Positions 45,007 to 56,921 of a stretch of 64,000 bases of DNA are shown piece by piece. The DNA is from Zhengitettix transpicula (lineage: Eukaryota > Arthropoda > Insecta > Orthoptera > Tetrigidae), in NCBI GenBank assembly GCA_037074705.1, contig CM073591.1, positions 34,204,587 through 34,268,586 of the forward strand, in the 5' to 3' direction. The position numbers and the translations under genes were made by a program. Each line of letters begins with the position of its first letter. Position 1 is the first letter of the stretch. The notes under the pieces are model-generated. The model was not told where the DNA came from, did no database searches, and saw nothing but the letters and a program-made list of their open reading frames with translations.

Positions 45007-45260
45007 ACTATATATAAGAACTCAACTAAATTGTCTGGTTATTTACATACTTTATGAAGCGCGACTTCGCTAATCAACCTTCATTGGGTTATTTTGTTTC
45101 TCAATCACATTTTTCTCAATTATTAACGACCACACGCGTGTGAATTTTTTATTAACTTATACTATACATTTTATTTCTTTTATATTACATTTTCATTTAA
45201 ATTTTTATCTTTGTATGAATATTCATATTCGGAAACTTTATCGATTCCTGGCATGATTTT

Positions 45261-45339
45261 TTATTCCCTTTCCCGCGAGTACTCGTTGTTTTGTTATCCA
45301 GCAGGCGTCACCGTTGTTGTACAACAGACTCGCTGGTTT
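45261..45339 (+). repeat. Left arm of an inverted pair 2.6 kb apart
   Basis: 79 bp matching the reverse complement of 47897-47976 at about 88% by my count. It contains TTTCCCGCGAGTACTCGTTG and GTCACCGTTGTTGTACAACA. Similarity stops at both ends. The pair encloses two family A copies. Confidence 0.8.
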
Positions 45340-46015
45340 AGTGTTAAACAGGTCATGCACGATTTCTCTCTCTGCCTATATCTCCATCTCTCTCTCTCTA
45401 TCCGACAGTCTCGCAGCGTCACAAAAATTTTCTTATCGCATTCAACAGTCCAAGAAGCGAGTTTAACCATTCTGTTATTCTGTTATTGTCCTGTACGGTC
45501 GTAGAATAATCTCAGATATCGGTATGATGTCGAAAGTAAAATCGTATTTCCTAGTTTCATGAGGTGAAACGCCCAAGTTACTTTTCATGTTGTTTCTTAA
45601 CGTATGATAAGGTACAAAATACTGTCACTGGTTGACAGTCTTGACGATGGTCTTACCAAAATTTTTTTTTTTCATTTCACCAAAGATTTCACGTAATTAT
45701 TGGAATTTACCGCTATTCGCACACTATTTTCTCACCCTTAACACTTCCAATATCCTCACATAAATATTACAACACTACTACCTTCACTGAAGACTGTGGT
45801 TATAAAAATTAGCCCCCTGGAGAGCCAGGAATAGATATCAGAAAAAATAATAATCCCCGACAATTTGAGGGAATTAAATTTCAAACCGTTTCTTTCGTTA
45901 TCTACTGATAAGGTTGCCATCTACGTATTCCTTTCTCTGAAGCTTCATTTAAAACTGATTGGAACTATTTTGGGAAATTTTTCACATTTTGACACCAAGA
46001 AACCACACAGGATGG

Positions 46016-46180
46016 TTGCAGCATGGCGGCGGCTGTGTTATTAGCAGGTGAGGTGCAGAGGGAAGGAAGACATGTTGGCCGGGGGAGGCAGTCCCTAGGG
46101 AGCCCTGCCTCGCAGAAAAGAGAAGAGAAATAAAACCTCTCCTTGGCTCCTCCTACAACTTACAGCGCAACCCCGACACA
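46016..46180. promoter_or_regulatory. GC-rich patch with ATG-to-donor string
   Basis: A short GC-rich block: GCAGCATGGCGGCGGCTGTG near 46018, then TTATTAGCAG and GTGAGG. The ATG at 46023 opens a frame for eight codons (MAAAVLLA) before a consensus 5' splice site at 46047/46048. It could be a first coding exon or a chance match. No downstream exon is recognised. Confidence 0.2.
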
Positions 46181-46660
46181 TTTGCATCGTCATGTTCATC
46201 CACACTCGTACGCCATTCCTCTACTCTCCCACGCAATACGCTTAAGGAAACGCATGATAATTGTCTGAAAAATGCGGAAAAGCAAACACAAGAAACGGCA
46301 CATATAGTCAAATAATGAACAAAAAACCGAAGAACAGCAAACGACCAGTTCAAGTCTTCCTCCCACCTCGTTTCATGGCTTCAAACCGGTTTTTTCCCAC
46401 TAATAACGTTTCAAGGTTAGCCTAAAGAAGATACCACAATTTACCAAACACTTTCATGCCGTAAAATGCTTACAATTTAGTACAATTTGATAATCATGTT
46501 CTCTTCAGAAGATTACATTTAGCAAAATAAAATTTTGATGATCTCTATCCGTAAGATAATATTTATTAAGTATTTTCTTATGACAGTTCAATCACTTTCT
46601 TCAGAAATTTCCGCTCGCCGTTAAAACGTAACATGAATTTAAGAAAATATTATCTTCTTT
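46181..46660. other. No recognisable feature
   Basis: The minus frame 46153-46353 has no motif. AT-rich sequence runs to the next repeat. Confidence 0.4.
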
Positions 46661-47040
46661 CAGACCTTGGGCATACGGTACGAGTTGTTCGCTATTCCCA
46701 TTGGAATAGTCGGCCAGCTGCCTCCTAAACCGGTCGAGGCACGGAGAAGGGAATTCTGCGTCCCCACAGCAAAATCCTCTCCCGCTATCGGAAGGGCGTG
46801 AGACAAGTACCCAATGCCCGACCTACCCGATGCAGGTTTTTCTAGGGTTTTCCCTGCATTTCTTTAGGCGAATGCCGGGTAGGATCCTTAAAATATAGCC
46901 CGGGGGCCCTAGTTAACCTTGGCTACCTTCCTCTACCCTTCCGCATCCCCCCTTTCAAATCCCTTCCTATGCTATTAAAGGGGAGTTGCCCAACGTGGAT
47001 TACCCACATGTAGACTGTTGCCCTAAAAAAAAACAAAAAA
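46661..47040 (+). repeat. Family A repeat, copy A6, 5'-truncated
   Basis: Begins abruptly at CAGACCTTGGGCATACGGTA and then follows the family to the CCACATGTAGACTGTTGCCC tail and a long A-rich end. The truncation at a random internal point is typical of retroposed copies. Confidence 0.8.
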
Positions 47041-47384
47041 ACCTTCTCTCTGTATTTTTTAATTAAGGTTCCAACATGCTGAGGTGCCTCGGCCAGTTTT
47101 GAGAGGTGTATGTTCCGGGGTCACAGACCTTGGGCATACGGTAAAAGTTGTCCGCAATTCCTATTGAAATAGTCGGGCAGCTGCCTCCTAAACTGATCAT
47201 GGCACGGCGAAGGGAGAGCTGCAATTCCACAGCAAACCCTCTCCCGCTATCGGAAGGGCGTGGGACAAGTACCAAATGCCCTACCTACCTGATGCAGGTT
47301 TTTCTAGGGTTTTCCCTGCATCACTTTTAGGCGAATAGGGGTTTTGCCACTTTGTGGATTACCCTATACATAGCCTGTCTACAC
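47041..47384 (+). repeat. Family A repeat, copy A7, internally deleted
   Basis: Starts directly after the A6 tail at CCTTCTCTCTGTATTTTTTA and keeps the family order to GGCGAATA. It then jumps to GGGGTTTTGCCACTTTGTGG and ends in the CTATACATAGCCTGTCTACA subfamily tail. It lacks the AGCCCGGGGG-to-CTATTAAAGG part. The minus frame 47063-47275 is a shadow. Confidence 0.8.
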
Positions 47385-49589
47385 CTTCTTCTTTTCTTCT
47401 TCTCCTTCAAATCGCCGTTGTAAGTAGTTTTCTTTATTATAGTTTCTTCACGATTTTACATGTTTTAGTTACGCTATTTATCAAGTATTTCCTTCTCAGA
47501 ACGTTTCGGATACAGTTCGCATTCCACCTAGAATGTACCTCAAAATTTGTTACAAGCTCTCTCCACATTGTTCATCCATCCCTTCTACAGCACAACATTT
47601 TCAAGGCATTTTCTTCCCCTGTTGTCAGAGTGGCCACGCGGATCAGATCTTGCAATTCTCTAAAAAAGGTTCTTTAGCATGTTTACTTGTTTTCAATCAA
47701 CATTTTTTTTACAATTATTTATCTTTTCACTGGTTTCTTCGGTTGAATCCCAAAAAATATGGGGATTAAATTGGTAAGTGCACATGAATTTAAATATATT
47801 TTCTGTTACGAAACATACAAGTTACATTTTTACAGATTATTTAAAAACTAAGAATGATATATTTAAGAGATCTGTGGTTAATATACATGCTTAAGAAAAC
47901 CAGCGAGTCTGTTATACAACAACGGTGACGTCCATTGGCTAGCAAGACAACGAGTACTCGCGGGAAAGGAAATAAATGGAAACGATAAAATATACGACGC
48001 ACTTGATCAAAGCTTCACCAGAGTGTTCACGTAGTCAGAATTTTATCAGAGAAATACATGTTACCTTTAACAATAATTATATTAGTCCTATATTAGAATT
48101 ATTATAACTTATTTTTCTGGAGTAGTAATTTGGCTCAATTACGTTTTATTATATAAAGGATTCTTTACGTACTGCGGGTTGTCAACCTACGTTGCTTGTC
48201 CTGCTTCAATTGGACTGGTCACAGGTTTCTCAATATTCTGATATGGAATAAAATACAGAACATCGACACTTTTGTAACTCATAGTTCGAAGCACGAATGA
48301 AAATTTTACGATGAGGAATACTTAAAAGTTAATGTTTTAATTTAAGTTGTCAATAAGATAAAGTCGGTTTCACACTATAAACCTAGGGCCATGAGTAACT
48401 CAGCGACTGGAATATCACCTAATTTTAATTAAATGTTCAAGAAATACCTGAAAAAAACACTGGATAAAATTACAAAAAAATATCCAAGCAACTCATGCTC
48501 AGATATTTAATGTGTTGTAGCTTGATTAATAATTGTCGTTCATTTTTTTATTCTTTATGTATTATTTTTACGAAAATATCTTCAAGGTAATATTCTCGTT
48601 TTGGGTCAAGTGATGGCTCGCTTCCAAGGTCCTCAGAGAAATTCAGAAAATACTGAATTTGTGATTCGTTTCTCCCTTGAAATATAATTAGATAATTCCA
48701 GAGTTAACTGACTATTGATATCAAATTAAATATCTTAAAAATTACAAATTAAAAAACTTCTAAATAGATAAAACTTTACAACGTTAATTCTTTTATATGA
48801 ATTTTCAAGTCCTCCGTGTCAACCCTGTTAGTTTGTTTTCTATATATTTCTCTGTCCTCGTGCCCATCTTTACTTAACTTTGTATTTCAGAAATGTATAA
48901 CAGCCTTCGAACAATTAATTTACAGCTCTTTTCTTCTTTCAAGATGTTGCTAACATTTTCTTCTTTTGAAACTATTGTTCAATTACAGGTGTTACACTGG
49001 TTCTATATTCAGACAGAAAACATTTAGTTTTTGGTTCATCAGTGTTTCACCCAGACGGGCTGTAAATCTTGGTCCTTCGGCACATAAGTGTTTTAATATG
49101 TCCACTTTCGAAATAAATTTATCATTGTAGTCGTTCAGCATTAAAAATCTGAATCAACTCTTGTCCTTTAATTATAACTACGTATTAAAGTTAAAGAAAA
49201 ATATCTCAATTTGTTTTAAAGGTCTGTAAATGTCATCACTGATGCAGGTAGACAAGGGAACTATAATAAAGAGAGTAAAACTTTTAAAAAAATCAACTTC
49301 ATACTCGTGCAATAACTCATACTCTATTAAATGTGAATTGACGAGGCCTCCTCAGATTAAGTGTAATGAAACTGATATTCAACGTGTTTCCTACGGGTGA
49401 ATGTGACATTGACTTGTAGCTGGTCTTCTGTCGGTAGAAAACCTATTTTCCTTCTTTTTTTTCGTATGTAGGAATAGAGTACGACTGGAAAAAAAATGGA
49501 AACTTGAGAAATTGTAGTTCTAGGGCTCAATAAACAAATATATATATTTTCCGACAGTTTACTATATTTTTAGATATTAAAGAACACAG
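47385..49589. other. AT-rich; right arm of inverted pair at 47897
   Basis: No gene. The frames 47354-47677 and 47533-47769 show no motif. Two stretches (48590-48660, 49010-49100) are slightly richer. Confidence 0.45.
47897..47976 (-). repeat. Right arm of an inverted pair
   Basis: Complement of 45261-45339. Mismatches cluster in the middle (about 10 of 79). The arms may be two independent insertions of a short repeat in opposite orientation, or ends of a 2.7-kb element; no duplication at the borders was seen. Confidence 0.8.
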
Positions 49590-49920
49590 GGATACATCGC
49601 GTCTGGTAATAGAATTGCCTGCCGTGCTTCGGTGCTGGCTGGAATGTGGAAGCTAACTCTTGAGTTCCAGTAAAAGCCGCAAAGTGAGTTTCCTTTAAAC
49701 TGAATAATAAATGATACAATCTGCTTAACCGACGAGAAGCTCATCCTCCCAAGAAGACACGTTGAAAGTAGCCGCGTTTCATATCGTCCTTTACGCAGCG
49801 CTAGCGTGAACGATAACGAGGTTCCGTTTCCAGAATACCTGGATTTTAACGCTAATTAATGACCTGGATATAATTTTATACTTCCGTCGAAACTCGCTCA
49901 GCTTCCTGACCTTCACACAA
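49590..49920. promoter_or_regulatory. Candidate enhancer island
   Basis: Higher-complexity block with AACGCTAATTAATGACCTGG near 49849, GAATAATAAATGATAC near 49701, AACGATAACGAGG near 49809 and several CpGs (GCAGCGCTAGCG). No open frame, no repeat match. A regulatory role is inferred. Confidence 0.3.
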
Positions 49921-50470
49921 ACAATTTTCGTTTTCTTTATTTTGTTAAACAGTATATTACAAAAGCGTAACTATGAGTGTTGTAATTTTCGAAAAAATTG
50001 GTTATAAACAACAATACTGCTGGTAATAATACCCTATAAATCTATAGTATTTTGTCCTATTGGTAACGTTGAATGAGGAATTGAGAAATTTATTTTAGGT
50101 AATATATTGTAATGATTTGCCTTTTTATTACTTAATATTAAAAAAAATAAACTTTATTACATTGAAACTACAAAAATACCAAAATACGTTAAAAATATTG
50201 TTGGGCGGCAGCAGATATACATTGGTCTGCATAAAATTAAAATTAGCTCCGGCTTGATTAAAAAGTTCTCCTTCTCAACAGGGTAATGTGGGCGGTTCGG
50301 TGGCTATTCAAGAACAGAGTCTATTTCCGCACTGTGTAAAAGAATTCCACTTTTGAATGTACTTTACATATATTGTGATGCTTACTTTACTTGTGGCGTC
50401 TGCACACGATCTCCTTCTTCGGCCTCCCCGCGATGGACGTCCCTCAAAACCTCTGCGTCTCCGTTTCCCT
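49921..50470. other. No recognisable feature
   Basis: AT-rich, with a richer patch at 50270-50450 leading into the minisatellite. Confidence 0.4.
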
Positions 50471-50598
50471 GTCTGCCTGCGTCTCTTCTTGCGTCTCTCT
50501 GTCTCTCCGTCTCCCTGCGTCTCCGTCCCCGTCTGCCTGCGTCTCTTCTTGCGTCTCTCTGTCTCTCCGTCTCCCTGCGTCTCCGTCCCCGTCTGCCT
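50471..50598. repeat. 60-bp minisatellite
   Basis: Unit of 60 bp starting GTCTGCCTGCGTCTCTTCTT. Copies 50471-50530 and 50531-50590 are identical, with a third started at 50591-50598. The unit itself is built of degenerate GTCTCY hexamers on a C/T-rich strand. Three overlapping open frames (50353-50786) stay open only because of the repeat, which lacks stops; they are not genes. Confidence 0.95.
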
Positions 50599-51087
50599 CT
50601 CCTACCCGTGTTCGGAGTCTTTATAAGTACTCCGCCCCCACAAACGATGTAAAAAAAAGGGACGCGAACCCGCGATTTCTTTTGGCCTTCTCAGGCAGAA
50701 ACACGTGCACGTCTAATGTATTCATACTCAGGCCTCCTCAGGCCCTTGTTATTCACTACAATATATTACAGCATTTTGATACTTAATGTCATGTAATTTG
50801 CAAATTTAGGCCGGTTGGAAACTCACCTGACACTACGACAATTAATGAAAGAAGCCTATGATGCATACATGGTTCGATAATAAAATTCTAAGATGAAAAT
50901 AACACTGAGATTTAACGAAATTGAATTTAAAAAAATTAATTTCAGAACAAAGTCGAGTTCAAACAGATGGGCATTACCATTACTCCCACGCATGAAGATT
51001 ATTGTTTGTGAATCAGTCAGCGGCCAACCTAAAGGAAAGCATGAATAACATCAAAATGCAAATTTAAAGCATGATATATATTAGTAA
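50599..51087. other. No gene; weak tRNA-like string
   Basis: Near 50654, on the minus strand, GCGGGTTCGCGTCCC followed by T8 resembles a T-arm and terminator. No A box can be placed with confidence, so no SINE is called. Confidence 0.3.
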
Positions 51088-51697
51088 CTAGCTGGGTGCC
51101 CGGTGTTTCTCGTGTACATATTTATATAAACCTGACAAAGTATTGCAATAAATACTTACATATACTTCTTGAGTACTGCAGGATATAATTGTCCCTCAAT
51201 CTTTAGACATTACGAAACATTAAATTTATTAAATTCTTAGCTAGATTCCCTATGTAAACAAATATTCGCCAAATTGGAGTCACTAATATGGCGATGAAAT
51301 TAACTTACATTTTCCGCAAGGATCGTAAAGAATTTCGTATTGTTTTTTATTATCAATCGATGTAGTATTACGGGATAAAATTATACTTTTTATTCAATGA
51401 AACTATTTCTGCTTTATTTCATTACGGAAAAATTAACTATGTATTAACGACTCTATCGCGTGACGTCATGGTATATTGGCGCGCAGCAATTTAACACAAA
51501 ATGATAGCATTTTAAATTTATAATTCTTTTCACCTTTACGCTAGGCCTTTTTCAACCCTCAGTGCTGTTTCTCGTGTTTTGAAGAACATGTGTACCAATT
51601 TTTGTTGCAATCTGTCGACGCGTTTAAATTTGTATATAAATTAACGTAAATACATACAGACATACATACTAACTTACACCCTTTTTTATCATATAGA
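51088..51697 (-). mobile_element. Non-autonomous Helitron-like element, copy H4
   Basis: Fourth copy, 610 bp, with minus-strand start TCTATATGATAAAAAAGGGT and end GGGCACCCAGCTAG, flanked by A and T. It retains GTGACGTCA (near 51462) and the TGCAACAAAAATTGG block. Substitutions are scattered; it is about as diverged from H1/H2 as H3 is. Confidence 0.65.
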
Positions 51698-52329
51698 TAG
51701 CTCTTCTACCGATCTGAGTCACGTTTTTAAAATACTGTCCGCGGTTGAAGTAACGGCGTGTGGAAAACGTCAATTTAATTTATTCAATAGAAAACCTGCT
51801 GCTGAAATGGGAAAATTATAATAGAAAGTAAATGTTATTGTTTTCAAAATAAAATATTAAGTATCGGAATGTAATTGCAAATGTTACTTCATCTAAATTT
51901 TTGGGTTATATTATCGATTTGTTGCAAACTACATAGAAATTACACATTACAGGAAGGAAAACTGATTAAAATCTCGGATGGTTACAAAAAGAAGGCTGAG
52001 CCCACTGGAAATATGTGTGTTTAATATTTAATATAAAAGGGCAAATACGTATAGGACTACTAATAGAATTATTGTGGAACGAATCTTAATGAGTAATATA
52101 CTTTTGTGTAACACTAAGTTTGAGTTACTAAGGAGTGCTAAGATTATTATACAAAAATTATGCAACATTTTTCTTTAATAGTAAACGACCACATTAAAAT
52201 AGAATGATACACTATGATCTAGTACAGGTAAAACAGAGGGAAAAGTATGGAACGGGGCATCTGTACTGTAACTGCAGAGACTTTAGCTGAGGCGGCATGA
52301 CTGGTGACACTATGAATGGACGATGACGT
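51698..52329. other. AT-rich sequence, nothing recognised
   Basis: No gene or repeat recognised. Confidence 0.5.
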
Positions 52330-52660
52330 AGCAGCGACGCCGACGCCGACCTGTGGCAACTGCTGCAGTTGTAAACGTGATTAGCGTCCCGCCGCCCTGG
52401 CACAAACTCCTCAAATTGCCTTTTAGAGTGCCCCGATCAATCTATCCATCTATGCATCCAGCCAGTCTCTCAGCTGGGGCCATTAGTCGTCTGCATCTCC
52501 TCGTTCCGCTGCCTGCCCTCGGAAGATTCGAACATCTTCCGGCGTTCATTAAACGCAGCTGTATCCAGTTCCTAAACAAGGGTGGTGTGACCCAATAATG
52601 TCCGACGTGTTACTTCATTAGCTGAATGACTTTTATCAGCTGCCGCGAACCACACCGATG
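52330..52660. promoter_or_regulatory. Candidate regulatory island with E-boxes
   Basis: GC-richer block with GACGCCGACGCCGACCTG near 52335, CTGCTGCAGTTG near 52360, CAGCTG at about 52470 and 52556, GCCATTAGTCG near 52478 and TTCATTAGCTGAATGAC near 52614. Opposing frames 52212-52403 and 52353-52598 have no motif. It resembles a bHLH/homeodomain enhancer; this is inference. Confidence 0.3.
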
Positions 52661-54629
52661 GATTTATTTCTTACCTACGGAGCAATATCCGACAATATTA
52701 TTTTTAGTAAGGTTGTCTTATGTGCAAGAAAAATTTGAACTCGTACTAGAAAAAACTAATACCATCCTTGTTCAATAAATATTAAGGCACCGTTCTAAAT
52801 CAAAGGAACCCAATACCTCTTTCCAACATTTGAACTATATAATAAAAAATATTTACTAAATGCGCCTGAAAACGTATTCTTTGATGAGCTTGCAAGAAAT
52901 AGTTGCTTTTCTAAAATAAATTATCAACGGTAAAATCCTGATTTACATGTGATTTCTACCTTTAAAATCGTTTATTACACCTGTCCTTGTGAGTTATATT
53001 TAATCAAAATTTGTAATATTTGTGTTAATAAGTACATTAAAAATTCATGTTCCTTAAAATATATTTAACTTTTCTTACTGAATTTTTTTTCGTGATATAA
53101 AATTTATTTATAGTTATGAAAATTATTATTTTAAGATTTTGGGAAGGTATTAAATATATTCTATAGACCCATTACAATTTTGGCGAAACCTTGGAAAGAT
53201 GTCACTATCTTTAATTAAATTAATCCTTCTGTAAAATACATTACATTTGGACTAATTAAATAAATGTGCCCTTTAAACACTATAATAAAAACAAAAACAA
53301 TAATAAAACTTTAAGCCATAATGTTGGCACTGTTTATATAATTAGTAGAAAATAATGAATTAGATTGGATTATGTTGAAATATTTTTAAGATATTCAACG
53401 TATTAAAACAACTCTAAACACACTAAATTTACATAATTAAGTGATATTTATAGTCTATTTTTATCGTCTATGATACAATTTTTTTATAAATAATTTAAAA
53501 TTATATATTTTAAGCACTATTTTGTAATTTTAATTTGAAAATTTTACATTCATATTTCCTTTTTTATTATTAAATTGCAGAACTTTTGAAAATTTATGAT
53601 TTGATTTAAAATACTATTTTGTTCTAAATTTTAAAACGGAAGAATAAGATTAAATAAATGCTGCAAATTTGTGATTTAAAATATTTTGAATTCTTTTCAT
53701 CATGTTTAACAAAAGATTTCGTTACTACAAAAGTATAAGAACCTGATTAAAGTTAATAATTCGTAGTAAGTATAAAAAGTACTGAAACTTCGTTGTTGTA
53801 TTGAATAAAATATTTTAAACTACCTGTAAATAATTTAAAATATATTACGGTCTAAAGCTGAATAGGTTATGAATGTCGACTTCCACTGCAAGATTTTTAG
53901 ACCTTGAAGAAATCCAGTTAAATGAAAATAGAGACGGTAACTAATAATTAATTTAAGTACCACTTCTGCGCGATCCTCAGCCGTTCAGTCATAGGAAGTC
54001 CCCAATGGTCTGTCGCTTTGAAATTATAGAATTACTTACAGTTACAACGAACAACATCATTTATGTAGCCCTTCACAAATCGTTGAAACTGTTCTTTAAT
54101 TTTTTTTTAAATTAATAAAAATTCAATTACAGGTGATGGCTTTCATGGTTGTACTTTTGTCATTAAATTACGTTTAATTTATAAATGGGTAAACGTTTTA
54201 TTAAAAAAATTAATTTAATCCGCATTTATTGGACACATTTATCAGTTTAATGATTAAGTTGTAATTTGGTGATTGGTCTTTAAATGAAAATGCCCAACTA
54301 TTTTTCATTTGAAAAAGGTATTTAAATGCCTCGGGTCCTTTGAACTAAATAATAAAGAGAAGAATATGGAGGTTGATATAAGTTTCTTACCACCCTTATT
54401 AAATGATAGAAAATATTTGTAAGAGAAGAAGTGTAATAATTCTAAACTTATGTGTTAAAAAATTGTAAAACATCTCCTCATTGACTTATTCTGAAGATTA
54501 GCAGAGTCAAAAAATATCAAATACCGAGTTAAATCCGTTGCATCGCAAGGTAATTCTGTTCTTCTCACAACATTTATGAAGTCTTCGTGTACGTCCAGCC
54601 TTGTTATTCTCTAAATGTTAAAAGCGGCC
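52661..54629. other. Long AT-rich stretch, nothing recognised
   Basis: Two kilobases without a usable frame, repeat match or notable motif. Confidence 0.5.
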
Positions 54630-55159
54630 CGGAATTGTCTTGGTTAAGGCGAATACAAGCAAACAGTTTGAAGAGGATGTGGAAAGTGGCGAAGGAAAGC
54701 CAAGGGCGACGGATGATGAAGACTGACGGGGGAGTCGGGGGCGAGAATCTGCTCGATAATCCTCCGCCATTCCTCACAGACACAACACAAACACTACCTC
54801 ACCACGAAAAGAAAATGGAACTAAAAAAAAAATACCGATGTATTCATTACTAAACTGATCTGCGAGCCATTAGAGTAATTTACAAACAGTACATCAGATT
54901 AGCCATACAAAATGAAAGAATTTAGCATGTGTTATAAAATAATAATTTGGGTTGAGTGTAAAGTGTAGCTTTCTGCATAAATATTAATCAAGTTGCGAGA
55001 AACAAATTATGAAAAGTATTACTATATTTAATTTAAATGTCTGTTGAATAAGAGAACAAGTAAGCGTCGTAATTCGCTCCCAAAATTACGATTCTGAAAC
55101 TGTTTCAAGTAATCATAAAATACATTTCAAACTATAAGAGGCACAGGGATGTGATTTTG
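54630..55159. other. Small GC-rich patch, otherwise nothing
   Basis: 54630-54790 is purine-rich with GGGGGAGTCGGGGGCGAG and a frame (54587-54853) without motif. The rest is AT-rich. Confidence 0.3.
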
Positions 55160-55520
55160 ACTCTCAAATGGAGTGTAATGTGGATTAGAAATAGAAACGG
55201 CTGTGAAAAAATTCGGTTAGTCTTGTTAATTGCAATCCACTTTAGCATGAAAGGGTTTCCGTTCCCCACCTCGCAAACAGACTTCCGCATTTACCCCATA
55301 ATTAATTTCGACCGCGTCTGGGAAAACATCAACAGTTGTGACGTGGAATATCTTTTTCAACCAAGGATTGGTGTTGCACAAGAAGCGGGTAGAATAGTTT
55401 CAGAGGAGAGTCGTGTCTTCCCCTAGTCTTTACCCTCACCAATCACGTCTTCCGCCGCCCCTCTTCGCCCAGCGGCATTCCAATCTTCTCTTTATCTTTC
55501 TCCCCTGCTCTCTACCACCT
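55160..55520. promoter_or_regulatory. Candidate regulatory island
   Basis: Higher-complexity block with CCCCATAATTAATTTCGACC near 55293, TTAATTGCAATCC near 55227 and GTCACAACTG-type sequence near 55335, followed by a C/T-rich tract. The frame 55151-55426 (91 codons) is open but shows no domain. An exon cannot be excluded. Confidence 0.25.
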
Positions 55521-55962
55521 CCATCTTAGAAACGAGACATTTTACTGATACAGGACGGTGATACAGTCGAATTTCCCTGTTTTTGGTCAATAAGATAACT
55601 TCACTTCATATCACAGTACTTCCAAATAAATATTTAGTTTATATACTTCCACTTCGTAAAGAGAACAATTTCACTTAATTTTCTTATCTTACTGTAGAAT
55701 GATTTAAAAGTAGCATTTAATAGATATATCTCATACATTTTTCACTTCAATCTTGTTGCGTTTACATCGTTCGTATCTTTATTAATATTTTACTGCATCC
55801 GAAGTAGAAGTTGTAAACTAAATTATGTTCCTTTTTAAAAGGAATCGTACAACTTATACATACTTACGCAGCAAATTATTGTAATGAAATCCAAAAAAGA
55901 TTATTAAAGTAAGAAATATCAACCAAACCTTAAAAGGCCAACTAGTTACATAAGCAACAAGG
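55521..55962. other. AT-rich sequence, nothing recognised
   Basis: No gene or repeat recognised. Confidence 0.5.
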
Positions 55963-56275
55963 GTCAGTCGGCCAGCTGCCTCCTAAACGGGTCGATGTAC
56001 GGAGTAGGGAAGGCTGCGTCTCCACAGCAAACCGCACTCCAGACTTTGAAAGATATGGGACAAATACCTAACGCCCGACCTACCTGATGCAGGTTTTCTA
56101 GAGTTTGTCCTGCTTCACTTTTAGGTGAATACCGGGTAGGGTCCTCAAACCATACTTTAAGGGCCTTAGTTAAACAGCGGTTACCTCACTCTTCCTTACC
56201 GCATCCTCACTTTCAAATCCCTTCCTATGCCATTTAAGGGGAGTTACCGACACGTGGATTTCCATCTAATAGTTT
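55963..56275 (+). repeat. Family A repeat, copy A8, 5'-truncated and diverged
   Basis: Starts at GTCGGCCAGCTGCCTCCTAA. Later blocks (TGATGCAGGTTTTCTAGAG, CTTTTAGGTGAATACCGGGT, AAATCCCTTCCTATGCCATT) carry many substitutions. The end is eroded without a clear A-tail. An older insertion. Confidence 0.7.
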
Positions 56276-56410
56276 ATTTCTCTTTCTAAAAAAGTTACTG
56301 AATATTGAAACCTAAATAAAATTACCATTAATAGAAGTTATAAAATATTATCTCATAGTCGTTCGTAATACTCCCCACATATTTACCATGAGAATGTAGC
56401 ATGATTAATA

Positions 56411-56914
56411 GAAAGAGGATTCTCTCGCAGCAGAACCTTTTAGGAAAGATACGACGGGGCTACCTTTGAGTATGCCTTTTCCTCTCCGTTTTTGAACTAA
56501 GGTTCCCACAAGCCGAGGCTCCTCGGCCTGTTCTGAGAGGTGTATGTTCCGGGGTCTCAGATCTTGGGCATACGGTAAGAGTTGTCCGCTTTTCCCATTG
56601 GAATAGTCGGCCAGCTGCCTCCTAAACTGGTCGCGGCACGGAGAAGGGAATGCTGCGTCCCCACAGCAAACTCCTCTCCCGCTATCGGAAGGGCGTAGGA
56701 CAAGTACACATGCATGTTTTTCTAGGGTTTTCCCTGCATTTCTTTAGGCGAATGCCAGGTAGGATCCATAAAATGTAGCCCGGGGGCCCCTAATTAACCC
56801 TTGGCTACCTTCCTCTATCCTTCCGCATCCCCCCTTTCAAATCCCTTCCTATGCTATTAAAAGGGAGTTGCCACTATGTGGATTACCCTCATGTAGCCTG
56901 TTGCCCTAAAAAAA
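56411..56914 (+). repeat. Family A repeat, copy A9
   Basis: Near-complete, from half of the 5' palindromic unit (AGAGGATTCTCTCGCAG) to the CATGTAGCCTGTTGCCC tail with A-run. Flanked by ATTAATA at 56404-56410 and 56915-56921, a likely target duplication. A small deletion near 56708-56712 removes the GCCCGACCTAC part. Confidence 0.8.
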
Positions 56915-56921
56915 ATTAATA

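Larger units (their letters stand above)
44796..46015. other. AT-rich; TA microsatellite; one arm of an inverted pair
   Basis: Contains the TA repeat at 44955-45006 and the inverted arm at 45261-45339 (both listed). No gene recognised. The frame 45211-45504 covers the arm and has no motif. Confidence 0.45.

Noticed and set aside
50640..50700. tRNA-like T-arm with T-run on the minus strand
   Set aside because: No A box or acceptor pairing, so a SINE or tRNA call is not supported.
50353..50786. Three overlapping frames of 89-131 codons
   Set aside because: They stay open because the 60-bp minisatellite lacks stops in any frame.
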